30,989 nucleotides of DNA from Pseudogymnoascus destructans (Eukaryota; Ascomycota; Leotiomycetes; Thelebolales; Thelebolaceae): positions 1 through 30,989 of the forward strand of contig NW_020167573.1 of the NCBI RefSeq assembly GCF_001641265.1, given 5' to 3'. The notes under the pieces were generated by a model that was not told the origin of the DNA, did not search any database, and saw only the letters and a list, made by a program, of their open reading frames with translations. Positions 1 through 9,760 of the stretch are shown here, in pieces (the first letter of the stretch is position 1; each line of letters begins with the position of its first letter). The translations under genes were made by a program, and so were the position numbers.

Positions 1-436
1 GCTGGGTGATGCATGCGAATAAGAGTGTGTATGGGGAGGATGCGGAGAGTTTCCGGCCAGAGCGGTGGTTGGATGAGGAGAATGAGGGGGAGGCGTGGGA
101 GGAGAGGGTGAGGGAGATGAAGAGGTGCAATATGGCTGTGAGTGGCTCGTCTCGTTTGTTTGTGTTACTGTTTTTTTTGGGGCGGCTATAGGCACCCATT
201 CTCTACCTTGGCTTGGTGACACAAGGCTAATATACCCCGTCCAGTTCGGAGCCGGACCTCGCGTCTGCATCGGTCGCAACATCTCTATGATGGAGATCAT
301 CAAGTTCATCCCTGCGCTAGTTCGCATGTACGACTTCCGCCTTGCCGATCCCGAGAAGGAATGGAAGGTGCTGGGCCACTGGTTCACGAAGCAGAGTGGC
401 ATGGATATGATTTTTGTGGAGAGAGTGCATGCCTAA
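1..436 (+). CDS. Cytochrome P450, C-terminal part (gene starts before window)
   Basis: This is the last quarter of a microsomal-type P450 monooxygenase, a heme-thiolate enzyme that oxidises small molecules with electrons from a P450 reductase. Exon 1 (1-137) holds the PERF motif as FRPERW. Exon 2 (245-436) opens with the heme-binding loop FGAGPRVCIG, whose Cys is the axial heme ligand, followed by GRNISMMEI. The intron 138-244 has GTGAGT, a GCTAATA branch point and an AG end, and joins phase 0 to phase 0 so that the loop reads MKRCNMAFGAGP. The tail (EWKVLGHWFTKQSGMDMIF) resembles fungal pisatin demethylase-like or benzoate hydroxylase-like P450s; this is from memory of the family, not a search. 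No frame break is seen. Substrate unknown. A multidrug-type transporter lies next on the same strand. Confidence 0.9.
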
Positions 437-1338
437 ACTCGGACGGTTGCCGCTGCTGTTATGTTCTGTTTTGGATGTTGGTATTTGTCCTCTCTATATC
501 TCCGTTTAATGAGTGTTATTGTCGTTGTATAATACATATTTTAAAGTAACTTAGTAGGGTCTCCTCGCCATGTCAGACGCATGATAAGCCAGAATCGCAG
601 ACGTACGTGGCGTGCTTTCGGCCGTTCGGTGCATGTTCGGCGTTACACCATCACTGCTCCATGCATGCACGTACGAGTACCCGATCTGTACTCATTATGA
701 AACTCGTTCCGCCGTGTTAATGACAGGGAATAGAGCGGGGAAGGAAGCGGGGAAGGAAGCGGGGATCTCCCACCTCGCCTACCCCTGTTTGAATATCCCT
801 GCTGTGCCACGTTGAGGGCTTATCAATCAATTTCTATAAACCCCCCCCCTCCCTTCGTTCTTTCATCTCACTTTATATATCAGCCGTTGTGCTACTCTAC
901 CAGCCACAGCCTACCCCATCGAGGGACGACGAGGAAGGACAAAGCTGGCTGGAAGTACGAAGGATGATTAGAAATCAAATAGGTAGACGTAGATAATCAC
1001 ACGCCAAGGACATGAGATCACGGCGAGGCTGAGCAATTCGCTTGGTGTGCGCGCAGTTACATGTCAGCTACTGGTTACTTACCTCTGGGCTGAAGAAAAA
1101 TAACGCGAATGCCTTTGCTTCTCATAAGGAACTAAGAGTCTATGTTTGTGTGGTTGTCTCTTTCTCTTTCTTATCCAACTTTCTTCATTGGCGCATTCTT
1201 TCCTGTTTGCTCCCTTACTCCCCGTCACCGTCACCGTTCGTGCTTTACTTCTCTTCTCTCGTTTTCCTCCCGCCCCCTTTCTTCTTCACCTCTCACCCAA
1301 CCTCTCTTAACACGGCATACCAAACACTCACCGTCACA
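437..1338. other. Intergenic region, likely promoter of the MFS gene
   Basis: No gene is supported here. A TATAAA-like sequence lies near 835, followed by a C8 run, and TTATATAT near 871. A CT-rich tract runs from about 1150 to 1310, directly before the ATG at 1339; such tracts are common before fungal transcription starts. Open frames in 612-1494 read low-complexity Ser/Leu/Pro sequence and are not convincing. A short duplication of GGGGAAGGAAGC occurs near 737-760. Confidence 0.5.
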
Positions 1339-3288
1339 ATGGTTTCCCAAATCCCACCGAGAAATCCTCTATCCACTCCCTCCCCATCCCTGGCGCTGAC
1401 GCAGACATCGAGCAAGCACCCGAACCTGAATCTCCTCCCACCGGCCGCCAAATCCACGGTTTCCAATGGTTCCTCGTCATTGTCGCTGTCTTGAGCAGCA
1501 TGTTCATGTACTCACTTGACGGCACCATAGTGGCTGATCTCGTGCCCTCCATCGCCAACGAGTTCCACGCTGTGCCGCTCCTCCCATGGCTCTCCGTCGG
1601 TTTTATGGTCGGTTCTATTGTCACCGTCTTGCCGCTGGGGAAGCTCTACGGAAAATATAACGCCAAACACTTATATCTCATCTCCGTCGTGCTCTTCCTC
1701 GCAGCATCGGCACTGTGTGGTGCCGCACCGAATATGAGCGCGATGATTGTGGGCAGAGTGTTGCTTGGCATGGCGGGAAACGGAATCTACTTTGGCATTT
1801 TGACGCTTCTGAGCGTGCACACGGGTGATACGGAGCGCCCAACTTATCTCTCAATGGTCGGTCTGATTTGGGGAGTTGGCACGGTCCTCGGACCTGTCGT
1901 TGGCGGTGGGTTTGACAAAGTCAATTGGCGATGGGCGTTCTACCTGAATCTCAGTGAGTCCCTCCCTTTACTTTCAATCTGGGAAACAACAACATCTAAC
2001 ATTCCACAGTAATCGGCGGACTATTTGCCCCCGTCTACGTCTTCCTCCTCCCCGCCTTTGACCCGTCCCCGTCTACCTCCTTCGTTGCCCGCGGTAAGAA
2101 CTTCGACCTCCTCGGCGCCACCCTCTCTATCGCCTCAATCCTCAGCCTCGTTATGGCCATCAACTTCGGCAACGCCCTATACTCCTGGGACAGCGCTCCC
2201 ATAATTGTCCTCTTTGTCCTCGCTGGCGTTCTCCTCATCCTCTTCGCCATCCAGCAGAAACTCGCCTTGTTCACGACAAAATCAGAGCGTATGTTCCCCG
2301 CCCACCTCCTCCGCAGTAAGGAGGCCTGTCTCCTCTTTATTGCGGCAGCTGGATGCAATGCTGCGGGATTCCTGCCAGTCTACTATATCCCTGTGTACTT
2401 CCAGTTCTCTCGTGGCGATAACGCTTTGGAGGCTGCGGTGCGGCTGTTACCGCTGATCATTGTGTTGAGTGCAACTATTATGGCGCAGGGGTTCTTCATG
2501 AGCAAGCTCGGGTATTATCAGCCCTGGTATCTTGTTGGTAGTGCGCTGTTACTGGTGGGGGATGTGTTGCTTTGTGAGTTTACCTGCATGCGTATCTGTT
2601 GCTCTAGCTAATGATTGCGATAGCCCGCATTGATGAGAATACGAGAGTTGCCAACATCTACGGATACGAGATTCTCGTCGCCATCCGGCGCTGGGGCCTT
2701 CATCCAGGCTGGTTATGCGACAATCCAGACTGTCGTCCCAGCTTCTGACACCTCATATGCCATTGCGTGAGTTCTCTCTCATTCCCTTCCCTACCATTAT
2801 CCCACACTAGCTCTCTCGCTAACACGTCCAGCTTCATGATGCTCGCCCAATTCATCGGCATCGTCTTCGGTCTCTCCATCGGTGGCGCAATCTTCATCAA
2901 CACCGCTCTGTCCTCCCTTCGTTCTCTCCTGCCTCTTCTCTCGGAAGCAGACCTTCGCGTCGTGATCAGCGGCACCAGTTCAAATGCCATTGAGCTTATC
3001 CCTGTGGCGCTGAGGATGACGCGGTGGCAGCAATTGTGGGGAGTTTGAGGAAGTTGTGTGTAATTATTTTTCGTACCCCCCGAATTATTACTATGAAAGA
3101 AGGAGGCTGATGTGGTCATGTAGGTTTATCCCAGCGTATGTGGCTGCGGCGGTGGCGCTTGTGGTATCGGTGTTTATCAACGTGGGTTCTCTCCAAACTA
3201 TGAACTCTTATCCCCTGTCTATTATTTATCTAACTAACAACTGCAACAGCGCGGAAAAGCTTTCCATGCCACAAGGGCAAGCAGCTAG
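1339..3288 (+). CDS. MFS drug/toxin exporter, DHA2-like 14-TM, with three apparent frameshifts
   Basis: This is a proton-coupled plasma-membrane exporter of the fungal toxin-efflux type. Exons as I read them: 1339-1953, 2010-2573, 2624-2766, 2832-3055, 3124-3181 and 3250-3288, all with GT-AG introns of 50-68 nt. Visible motifs: SLDGTIVADLVPSI (motif D1), GKLYGKYNAKHLYL (motif A) and GVGTVLGPVVGGGF (motif C, typical of antiporters). The length of about 547 aa fits the family. Three single-base breaks interrupt the frame: a missing base near 1358, so the ATG at 1339 is out of frame with the rest; an extra C near 2685; and a missing G in the GG at 3014-3015. On either side the protein reads well. 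These could be sequencing errors or early pseudogene decay. Beside the P450 it could export a metabolite. The ATG at 1339 was chosen because no other in-frame start is seen. Confidence 0.85.
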
Positions 3289-4471
3289 TCGGTAGATATA
3301 TATACGTATGTCATTGATTTGATGTGTTTGTATGGGGAAGAAGACGTAGGGATAAAGATGGAGGGGTTTGCAGTATTTACTGAGGTTTACATTTCAAACC
3401 TGTGTTTTCGTTTTTCCTTTTGTTTTTATTTATTTTGTGCTTCGATTTCGAGAGTATGTGGGAATGGGGCGTTTAAGCGTATAGAATAGACAGTGCGAAA
3501 ATTTACCCATTTGCTTTTCTATAAATTACTACGGAAGGCTGGCGAGCAGGTGCAAATGGCCAAAGGGGAAGACTCATTGTAGTAGAGCTTTCCAGTACTG
3601 CTGCTGGTGTTTCTCGATGATGTTATTTACTTATAAGTAAGCCCTGTTGATCTGAGAACTGTGATCCCAGCAAGGTAATTTTAATTACGCTATTCCTTAG
3701 CTACTACATGAGACGTGGCGACGCCGTCGGACGTGGCGACGCTGTCAGACGTGGCGTGACTGGATACTTCGTCTGAGGCGAATATGCCTTCTATAACCAC
3801 TACAACTATTTGACTCGGTCGTCACAAGTTAAATCTCCAACAGTTACGGGCGGACCGACGTTTATATTCTGCAAAAATGTCCGAAGAGTCTGCGCCAGAG
3901 GCCAGACGGCAAAGCAGAGGTCAAGGGGAAAGTCGGCCTAGGAGCGATGCGACTTCTTTGTGCTGTTGTCGTTTGTAGCTGCTGTTGTCGTTGATATACC
4001 GGGCTTCAGTATTCTCATTAATCAACGTCGCACTGCTTTCGACACGGTAGGCGACAGCATGCTCTTCAGTCTAAACGCGACATCGTAAAACCGTCCGATG
4101 AGTCATTAGTAATAGTAGTAATTATTAATAGTGTCTGCTCTTGCTCGCTCCCTTCTCTTTGGCCTCTCAACTAAAGCTATTTCTATAGGAATAGCTAGGC
4201 CTGAAAGTTATCACAGTCATGTTTATCACTATGACAGTGTATACTACACACCAACACCTCTTTGTACTACACTGCTCTTTACATTGACATGATACTCCAA
4301 CCCGTGCACTTGTAGAAGCCTCTCTAGCTACAAGCCCTAGCGTTACTTGCTTTATAGAAGTAGGAATATTAATATTAGACCAAAGAGCTTGCTCTACAGT
4401 TTAGAGCGATTTTGTTAGTATAAGGCGTTGTATAATACTAGAGAGTGTTAGAACTTAATATCAGTACAGAG
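3289..4471. other. Intergenic region
   Basis: No gene is supported. Apart from a short tandem repeat at 3712-3760 I see AT-rich sequence and CT-rich patches (4140-4170), but no convincing long frame, tRNA or other RNA. The right edge abuts the pogo element at its TA target site. Confidence 0.5.
3712..3760 (+). repeat. 18-bp tandem repeat, about 2.5 copies
   Basis: The unit starts GACGTGGCGACG. Copies lie at 3712-3729 and 3730-3747, with a partial copy from 3748. The core GACGTGGC is GC-rich against an AT-rich background. Confidence 0.7.
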
Positions 4472-4473
4472 TA

Positions 4474-4515
4474 ACGTGGTTGTACACCGAGTCGTGAATG
4501 TCACCGAGTCGTGAA
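4474..4515 (+). repeat. Left terminal inverted repeat of the pogo element
   Basis: 42 bp, pairing with 6290-6331 with one mismatch. It contains the motif CACCGAGTCGTGAA twice, 18 bp apart, a likely pair of transposase-binding sites. Confidence 0.93.
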
Positions 4516-4578
4516 ACTTTTTTATACCCACCACTGTAAGGTATAATTAAACAACCACAACATGTATTAAAACTAAAA

Positions 4579-6233
4579 CTATTCAGAATCTGATGAGCTA
4601 AGTACTTCTATGACCTCCTGACAAGTTCGTGCATTATGGCCAGCCCCCCCGCAAGTGCCACAATGTCGTACACCTGGTTGCCCCTCATTCCTACCAACCC
4701 CTCCAGAGCGCTTCTCGCGATTTATTTGCTCCGTAACTGCCCTTTGGGACAAATCATCATGTGCATCCCCTACAGAAAGTGCACACCCTTGACGGACACG
4801 AGACTTTTTAGCCCTCCGGCGTTTGCTAAGAGCTTCGTTTGCTGCTCGAAGGGTGCGGACTTCAGCTGACAATAAAGTCATTTCATGTGCCAAAATCTCT
4901 GTCCCTTTAGCTAATGCAGTAACAGTAGCAAAATGGGGGTTGGCGAGCTTCCTTGGTGCCGTGCAATGCGATTTTTAACTAGAGTAGTCTGTGAGAGAGC
5001 ATCTATTGGGTTGCGAGGCGTTTGAGAAACCCAAGGATCAGCGTCTATAGAGGGGGGTCCTGTAGGTGTAGGAGTCCGCAACTTGACGTCTAGCTTTGAA
5101 ATGATTACTTGCGGATCAAAGGGCACTAAACCAGCTCCGCGAAATCCAGCTTTGGCGTTTTGAGTTGTTATTGACTGGTTATAAGCTGCGTGGAAAGCTA
5201 TAAAAAACTCAACCTTTGTAATATGGTTTATATGAGCCTTAATAAAGGTCTCAATTTGACGCCCATACATGCGTTTAAGAACACTAAAGCACCCAACATC
5301 AAGTGGCTGAGTTAGGTGAGACGAGTGAGGAGGTAGACAGAGAGTTATGATGTTGTTTGCTTTGCAATATTCCTGAAACGCAGCTGATTCGTGACTTTCA
5401 TGCCCGTCTAAAACCAACATCCGATATGGTCCTTTTGCACGACTGCAAGTATGTTTATCAAAATGATGAAGCCATTCTAGACCTGTCTCGTTGTTGGTCC
5501 ATCCATTGCTTGTTGGTTTAATTACCCAATTGTGAGGAAGGCCGCCTTCAGTATACCAACTTGAAAGGTGACATTTCCCTTGAACTACTAAAAACGGAGG
5601 GATACTCCCGCCTTCAGCATTCACACAAACAATTGCTGTAGCCCATTCCCGATTGCCAGGCTGAACTGCCTTGCCTCTGCCACGTCGATCGGCGCGCGTA
5701 ACAACTAAAGCTGAGCTAATAACGCCCATCATGAAGCCCGTCTCGTCAAAGTTGTAGAAATCACAGTCTTGGATGCCGTACTTTGCTCTCATGTTCTGCA
5801 CAAGTTGAAACCACGCTCCAATAAGCTCAGGATCTTCGCACAAGGCTCTTTGAAAGTCATAAACGCGATTAAAATGCGTCTTTAACTCGGGGCGGCGTTG
5901 TATAAATTGATATGCCCACCGCGTCCCAACGTGCTTTCCCCCACGCGATTCAAGGATATAATTTGCCATATCCTCCACACTAGCAGGCCGAGGTGCAAAT
6001 CCTCTTGCATCCATATCCAATATATTTCGAATAATCACTTCCTCTTCTAGCTCAGTCAATTTATGACTATTGGCTTTGGTTTCGCGTCGAGAAGGTCGGC
6101 CGGCCATTCTATCAGTAAGCGTAGAATAAGGCACTTTATATAGTATTGATGCAGACCTGCGATTAAGCGATTTACATGTTTGAAGAGCCTCAATAGCTAG
6201 AATGATTCGCGCTTCTTGGGTTTGGATTTCCAT
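4579..6233 (-). CDS. Pogo/Fot1-type transposase, one frameshift near its C-terminus
   Basis: This is a DDE transposase that would cut and paste the element at TA sites. From ATG 6233 it shows a psq-type HTH (about residues 8-50), a CENP-B-type HTH (about 60-125, with RWAYQFIQRRPEL), and a DDE_1 catalytic domain. The three acidic residues are D163 (YNFDETGF), D276 (VLDGHESH) and D312 (LTQPLDVG), spaced DD35D as in Fot1. The first frame stops at 4911. The second frame (to 4579) carries a coiled coil and a C-terminal zinc knuckle (CGTCGGAGHNARTC). The frames join by one base at a G5 run on the plus strand (about 4933-4937); a run of six would give a continuous protein of about 551 aa, the normal size. 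The cause may be a real deletion or a homopolymer miscall; catalytic residues precede it. Confidence 0.92.
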
Positions 6234-6289
6234 TGGTAGTTGTGGAGGAAACGCATGTTGAAGTTCGTAGGTAGCTAAGTAGGGAAAAG

Positions 6290-6331
6290 TTCACGACTCA
6301 GTGACATTCACGACTCGGTGTACAACCACGT
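6290..6331 (-). repeat. Right terminal inverted repeat of the pogo element
   Basis: Reverse complement of 4474-4515. The inner copy of the doubled motif has one change (CACTGAGTCGTGAA). Confidence 0.93.
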
Positions 6332-6496
6332 TAATGCTCTTCTAAAATGCGTGCAACGAGCCTCTTATTATCAGTTAAGGTTCTATCCTCTTGAGGGACC
6401 TTCATAGAGACTATAGCTCTAATATCAAAGTGTTAGATATCATGCTTCTTTGTATACTTGCATATCATAGAAACCCTGGTTCTTTGAGTAGCTGCT

Positions 6497-6868
6497 TGTA
6501 AGGATGCCTGTCCCTCAGTGACGGAAAGGATCTGAGTCGGGCAGGTTACGGTCACTTGATAAGAGTTAAGGCAGGTTAGCCGAGTCGGACCCGTTTCAGG
6601 TACTTGAGGAGATTGACCCAACGGGGGTTCCTCTCCCTCAGTGATGGAAGGTATCTGAGTCGGACAAGTCATGGTCACGTGGTGAGGGTGAAGGCAGGTT
6701 AGCCGACTCGGACCCGTTTCAGGTACTTAAGGAGATTAACCCAACAGGGGTTCCTCTCTTCATCTTTTTTGTATCCTTCGTAGTAGACCTATAGGATAGC
6801 ATCTGTTTAGCCTCCGACTCGCACTCCCATATGCTATTACTGTGAGCTGGGTGCCCTGTGTCCTTACA
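6497..6868 (+). mobile_element. Solo LTR of a retrotransposon
   Basis: 372 bp starting TGTAAGGA and ending TCCTTACA, which are perfect 8-bp inverted termini. It is flanked by identical 5-bp duplications CTGCT (6492-6496 and 6869-6873), as expected for an integrase insertion followed by LTR-LTR recombination. A second member of the family starts at 30830. The orientation is assumed, as no internal region remains. Confidence 0.88.
6512..6757 (+). repeat. 123-bp tandem duplication inside the solo LTR
   Basis: Two imperfect copies, 6512-6634 and 6635-6757, each starting CCCTCAGTGA and ending near GGGGTTCCTCT. The related LTR at the window end has one copy in the part that can be seen, so copy number differs between family members. 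Confidence 0.85.
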
Positions 6869-6900
6869 CTGCTATAGCTTTCTCAATTATAGGGCCAGGA

Positions 6901-7020
6901 AGCTTAGTCCTAGGCTGACCTAGCACTCGAGCCTAGCTCCTACGCTAGGGCTTAGGCTTAGGGCTGAGATCAGAGCCCGAGAGCTCAATTCCGAGCTCTA
7001 GCTCAGCCTAGGATTGAGCT
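6901..7020. repeat. Fold-back (inverted repeat) sequence
   Basis: The arms 6901-6923 and 6998-7020 pair in inverted orientation at 20 of 23 positions, with the shared core TCCTAGGCTGA. The interior is rich in CTAG and GAGCTC. It could be a small non-autonomous element or a hairpin. No clear target duplication is seen. Confidence 0.6.
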
Positions 7021-7025
7021 CTCAC

Positions 7026-7278
7026 TGTTACGATATCAAGTGCGCCTTGCAGCTCGAGTGGGGGTTCAGGGGTGTGGGGAGCTTTCCGGGGTTGGAGCGA
7101 AGTTTTCAGTTGTGGAGTGAATTCTCAGAACTGGTCTCGCTAAAGAGAATTCACTCCACAATAGCTGTATATAGATCGAGCCACTGCTCGAGTGCTCCTC
7201 TTCTCTTTCCTTTCTTCTCTAGATTGAGTTTAATTCATAATACCCAACTGGCGCCCTATGCCTTGGTGAACCGTGACA
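7026..7278 (+). repeat. Left LTR of the chromovirus
   Basis: 253 bp, TGTTACG...CGTGACA. It is about 99% identical to 17633-17883, differing by one substitution and two homopolymer indels. The preceding 5 bp (CTCAC) do not match the 5 bp after the right LTR (AACGA). Confidence 0.93.
7168..7232 (+). promoter_or_regulatory. LTR promoter: TATATA, CT-rich tract, probable RNA start
   Basis: TATATA at 7168-7173 is followed by a CT-rich run at about 7195-7220. The segment 7221-7231 is complementary to the primer site just after the LTR, so if the element self-primes, the transcript should begin at or close to 7221. The start is inferred. Confidence 0.6.
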
Positions 7279-7280
7279 TA

Positions 7281-7291
7281 AAACTCAATCT
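7281..7291 (+). promoter_or_regulatory. Primer-binding site, self-priming type
   Basis: AAACTCAATCT is the exact 11-nt reverse complement of AGATTGAGTTT (7221-7231) in the LTR. It sits 2 nt after the LTR end. Tf1 of fission yeast, and proposed relatives in its group, prime reverse transcription with the first 11 nt of their own RNA; length and placement here fit that. I did not recognise a tRNA 3' end match at this place. Confidence 0.7.
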
Positions 7292-7630
7292 CTCTTATAC
7301 CTCTTTTCCTGCTCTTTGAGCTGAACCCTCTTCTGAAATCGAAATCGAAATCCACTCTTTGAAAACCCCAGAACCAGAAACCTTATCCTGAAGTCGATTC
7401 CAGGACGATCTCGAGGCAACCTCTCAAAGTTGGCTTTCGACAGTCAGCTCGACACACACACACCACCTTCGCAAGTCAGACCTTTTACAACGCTCCCTCG
7501 ACAAGGATATAACTGTGAGGGAAGTGCGCTCCTCTCGAGTGGCTCCTACAGCCAACAACTGCACAATAGGGCCTTTGGCAATATGTGTCTGACTTGACGA
7601 TATAAACCGAAATTGAAATAGCAACTCGCT

Positions 7631-8948
7631 ATGGCTTATACAGCTGAAGAAAAAGCTGCAATGGCAGCTCGAAATGATCCAGAACAAGACCAGGAATCCC
7701 TGGCAGAAGGAGCATCAATTCCAAGCTCTGCAAACCAAACCAATGAACTTCATGATCCTAATTTCAAATCCAAAACCTTCCTTCACACTCTGGGCAAAAC
7801 AGCTCAAGAGAGACATGAATCTATACTTGCAAATCGACATGAAAAGGCTGAATGGAATGTTGAAACCTTTGACGAATTCCAGAAACTATCTGTCGCCAAC
7901 CAGAAAATGGCATGGACTTTGCACAAGAACATTCTTCGGGACTATTTGGCCCTAGCAGAGGACTCAAATTCGATACTGGCTGAAAAGGATGATGCCATTC
8001 TCCAGTTACAGGAACTGATCCAGAGGAACGAGCAACAAATCACAGAGCAACAAACAATTCAGAAATATCTTGAAACGCAAACCCAACAAGCTCTGAAGAA
8101 TGAACCAGGACACCACTCTCACAGTCGACTGTCAGCTCGGATTCCAGACCCTCCCAATCCTCACAGATGGGATAGAGCCAGCATTTGAAGACTGGGGTTG
8201 TGAAAATTCGCCTCAAGCTCGAAGCCAACATTGATCATTTTCCAACACAGACTTTACAAATGAGCTACATTCAGAGTCGACTGGGAGGACTGGCAGTTCG
8301 ACATGTCAATCCAAGGCTTCGACCAAACTCTACAAACAAATTGCAGACAGCAGAAGAAATTCTTGAAGTTTGGAAAAAGTCTTCAGTGATCCCGATCGAA
8401 GGCACACAGCTCAAACTGAGTATCGAAAGCTGTATCAGAGAAACAACACCTTTGCAGTGTTCTGGGCTGAGTTCCAAAGGCTCGCGACAGAGCTTGATTA
8501 CTCTGAAGAAACTTTGCTGGATGACTTGCGCTTCAAAGTCAACCAACAGATGCAGAAAGCCTTAGTGGCTGAAGTTGGAGCTACTACACTTCACGAGTTT
8601 GCAAAGAAATGCATGCTCATCGACCAGAACATTCAGCGGATCAAGGAACAAGAAGACAAAAGGAAGCCAAAGTCATTTTTGAACAACATGGGCCAAACTC
8701 AAAATCAGGGCCAGGCACTTCGAACTTCAATCCCTCAACCTACAATGGATTCCAACATGCAAAACAAGACGCAGAAGCTGTATCGACCACCGCATCAAGA
8801 TCCAGCAAAAGAAATGCTCATGAAACTTGGGAAATGCTTCATATGCCGACAAAATGGACATCAAGCTCGAGACTGTCCCCAGAAGCTCAAAGCTCAAGTG
8901 AATGAGGTATCTACAGCTGAGTCTATCATCGATTCGGAAAACGAATAG
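7631..8948 (+). pseudogene. Chromovirus gag, frame-broken
   Basis: Gag would form the particle and bind RNA. The start ATG at 7631 opens a frame with a charged helical N-terminus and a Gln-rich coiled coil (about 7980-8080). The frame then changes near 8155 (extra A), 8194 (extra G) and 8368 (missing T). The middle part contains a retrotransposon Gag domain (about 8200-8600). The C-terminal part ends with a CCHC zinc knuckle, CFICRQNGHQARDC (about 8836-8877), the nucleocapsid signature. The stop is at 8946-8948. The single-base nature of all three breaks leaves open sequencing error, but the copy reads as defective. The gag stop and the protease region are separated by about 80 nt, so protease is in a second reading frame block. 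Confidence 0.85.
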
Positions 8949-9039
8949 CCTCTAGACAAGTCATCACTAGAGGCAGTGCAGCCAGAATTGCAGCTTCTTC
9001 CTCGAGATCCAGTTTTGATCCGGACACCCCTTCTTAGCT

Positions 9040-9760
9040 ACTTGTAGAATAGGAAAATACAAAGCTATTGTCCATGCATTGATCGATACTGGTGCCACAG
9101 GTGGAAACTTCATTAATGCTGCTGATGCAGAAAGAATATGTGAAATCGAAGGGATAGCCCCAGTCGAACTTGTGAAGCCAAAACAAGTTGAAGGATTCAA
9201 TGGAGAGGCTGCCCCTGCTATCACACATGCTATATATCCTCGACTACAAGTGGGGAGAGCATGTGGAAAGCCTATGTCCATTATTCATTACTTCGCTGGG
9301 AAAACATTCCATCATTCTCGGGAAAGCTTGGATGAAGCAACATGGAGTTGTTCTCGATATGATCAATGATCAAGTCCTCTTCACTGGAGATTATTGCAAC
9401 CATTCTATACCAGATCGAGCCCTCGAAACAGAGCCTATATCTAAAAGCGAAAGACAAAGGCCAAAGAAGAAAGCCAAAGAAATGCCTCCTCCGGAACCTG
9501 CTCCGAAAGTGGAAAAACCAAAACCTTGCACCATAGCAATGATTGGCGCAGCACCATTTCGAATGCTCATGAAGCAAAGAGGAGCTCAAGTCTTTGCTAT
9601 ATCAATGAAGGACATAATCGAGCACAAGAACAAGACCAAAACTGAAGAAATTGGCTCTCGACTGATCCTTCCGAAGGAATTTCATGAATTTTTGGATGTT
9701 TTTTTCAAAAATGGCAGCAGACAAGCTACCTCCCCATCGACCTTCAGACCATCATATTGA
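9040..9760 (+). pseudogene. Chromovirus protease and linker, frame-broken
   Basis: A retropepsin-type aspartic protease that would process the polyprotein. The active-site motif is ALIDTGATGGNFI (from about 9076), with the catalytic Asp in DTG. An extra G in the run near 9250-9255 moves the frame; past it the sequence reads on through PLFITSLGKHSIILGKAWM, a pattern typical of this part of chromoviral protease. A Lys/Pro-rich linker follows. The frame stops at 9760 while the RT frame has already begun (+1) at a T7 run, 9699-9705; the same shift occurs in copy 2. The boundary upstream of DTG is uncertain. Confidence 0.8.

Larger units (their letters stand above)
4474..6331 (-). mobile_element. 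Fot1/pogo (Tc1-mariner superfamily) DNA transposon, complete
   Basis: The element is 1858 bp, close to known Fot1 elements. It is bounded by inverted repeats and by TA on both sides (4472-4473 and 6332-6333), the expected target duplication. The transposase lies on the minus strand and almost fills it. Only one single-base break is seen, in the transposase gene. Confidence 0.93.

Noticed and set aside
1042..1494. A 150-codon frame covering the MFS start region
   Set aside because: Its upstream part is the CT-rich promoter read as Ser/Leu/Pro, and from about 1359 the real MFS protein lies in another frame.
6433..6678. Minus-strand frame with internal repeats
   Set aside because: It is the 123-bp tandem duplication of the solo LTR read as protein.
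9699..9705. A classical -1 ribosomal frameshift site (T TTT TTC)
   Set aside because: The heptamer looks right, but RT lies in the +1 frame relative to protease, so a -1 slip would not reach it.
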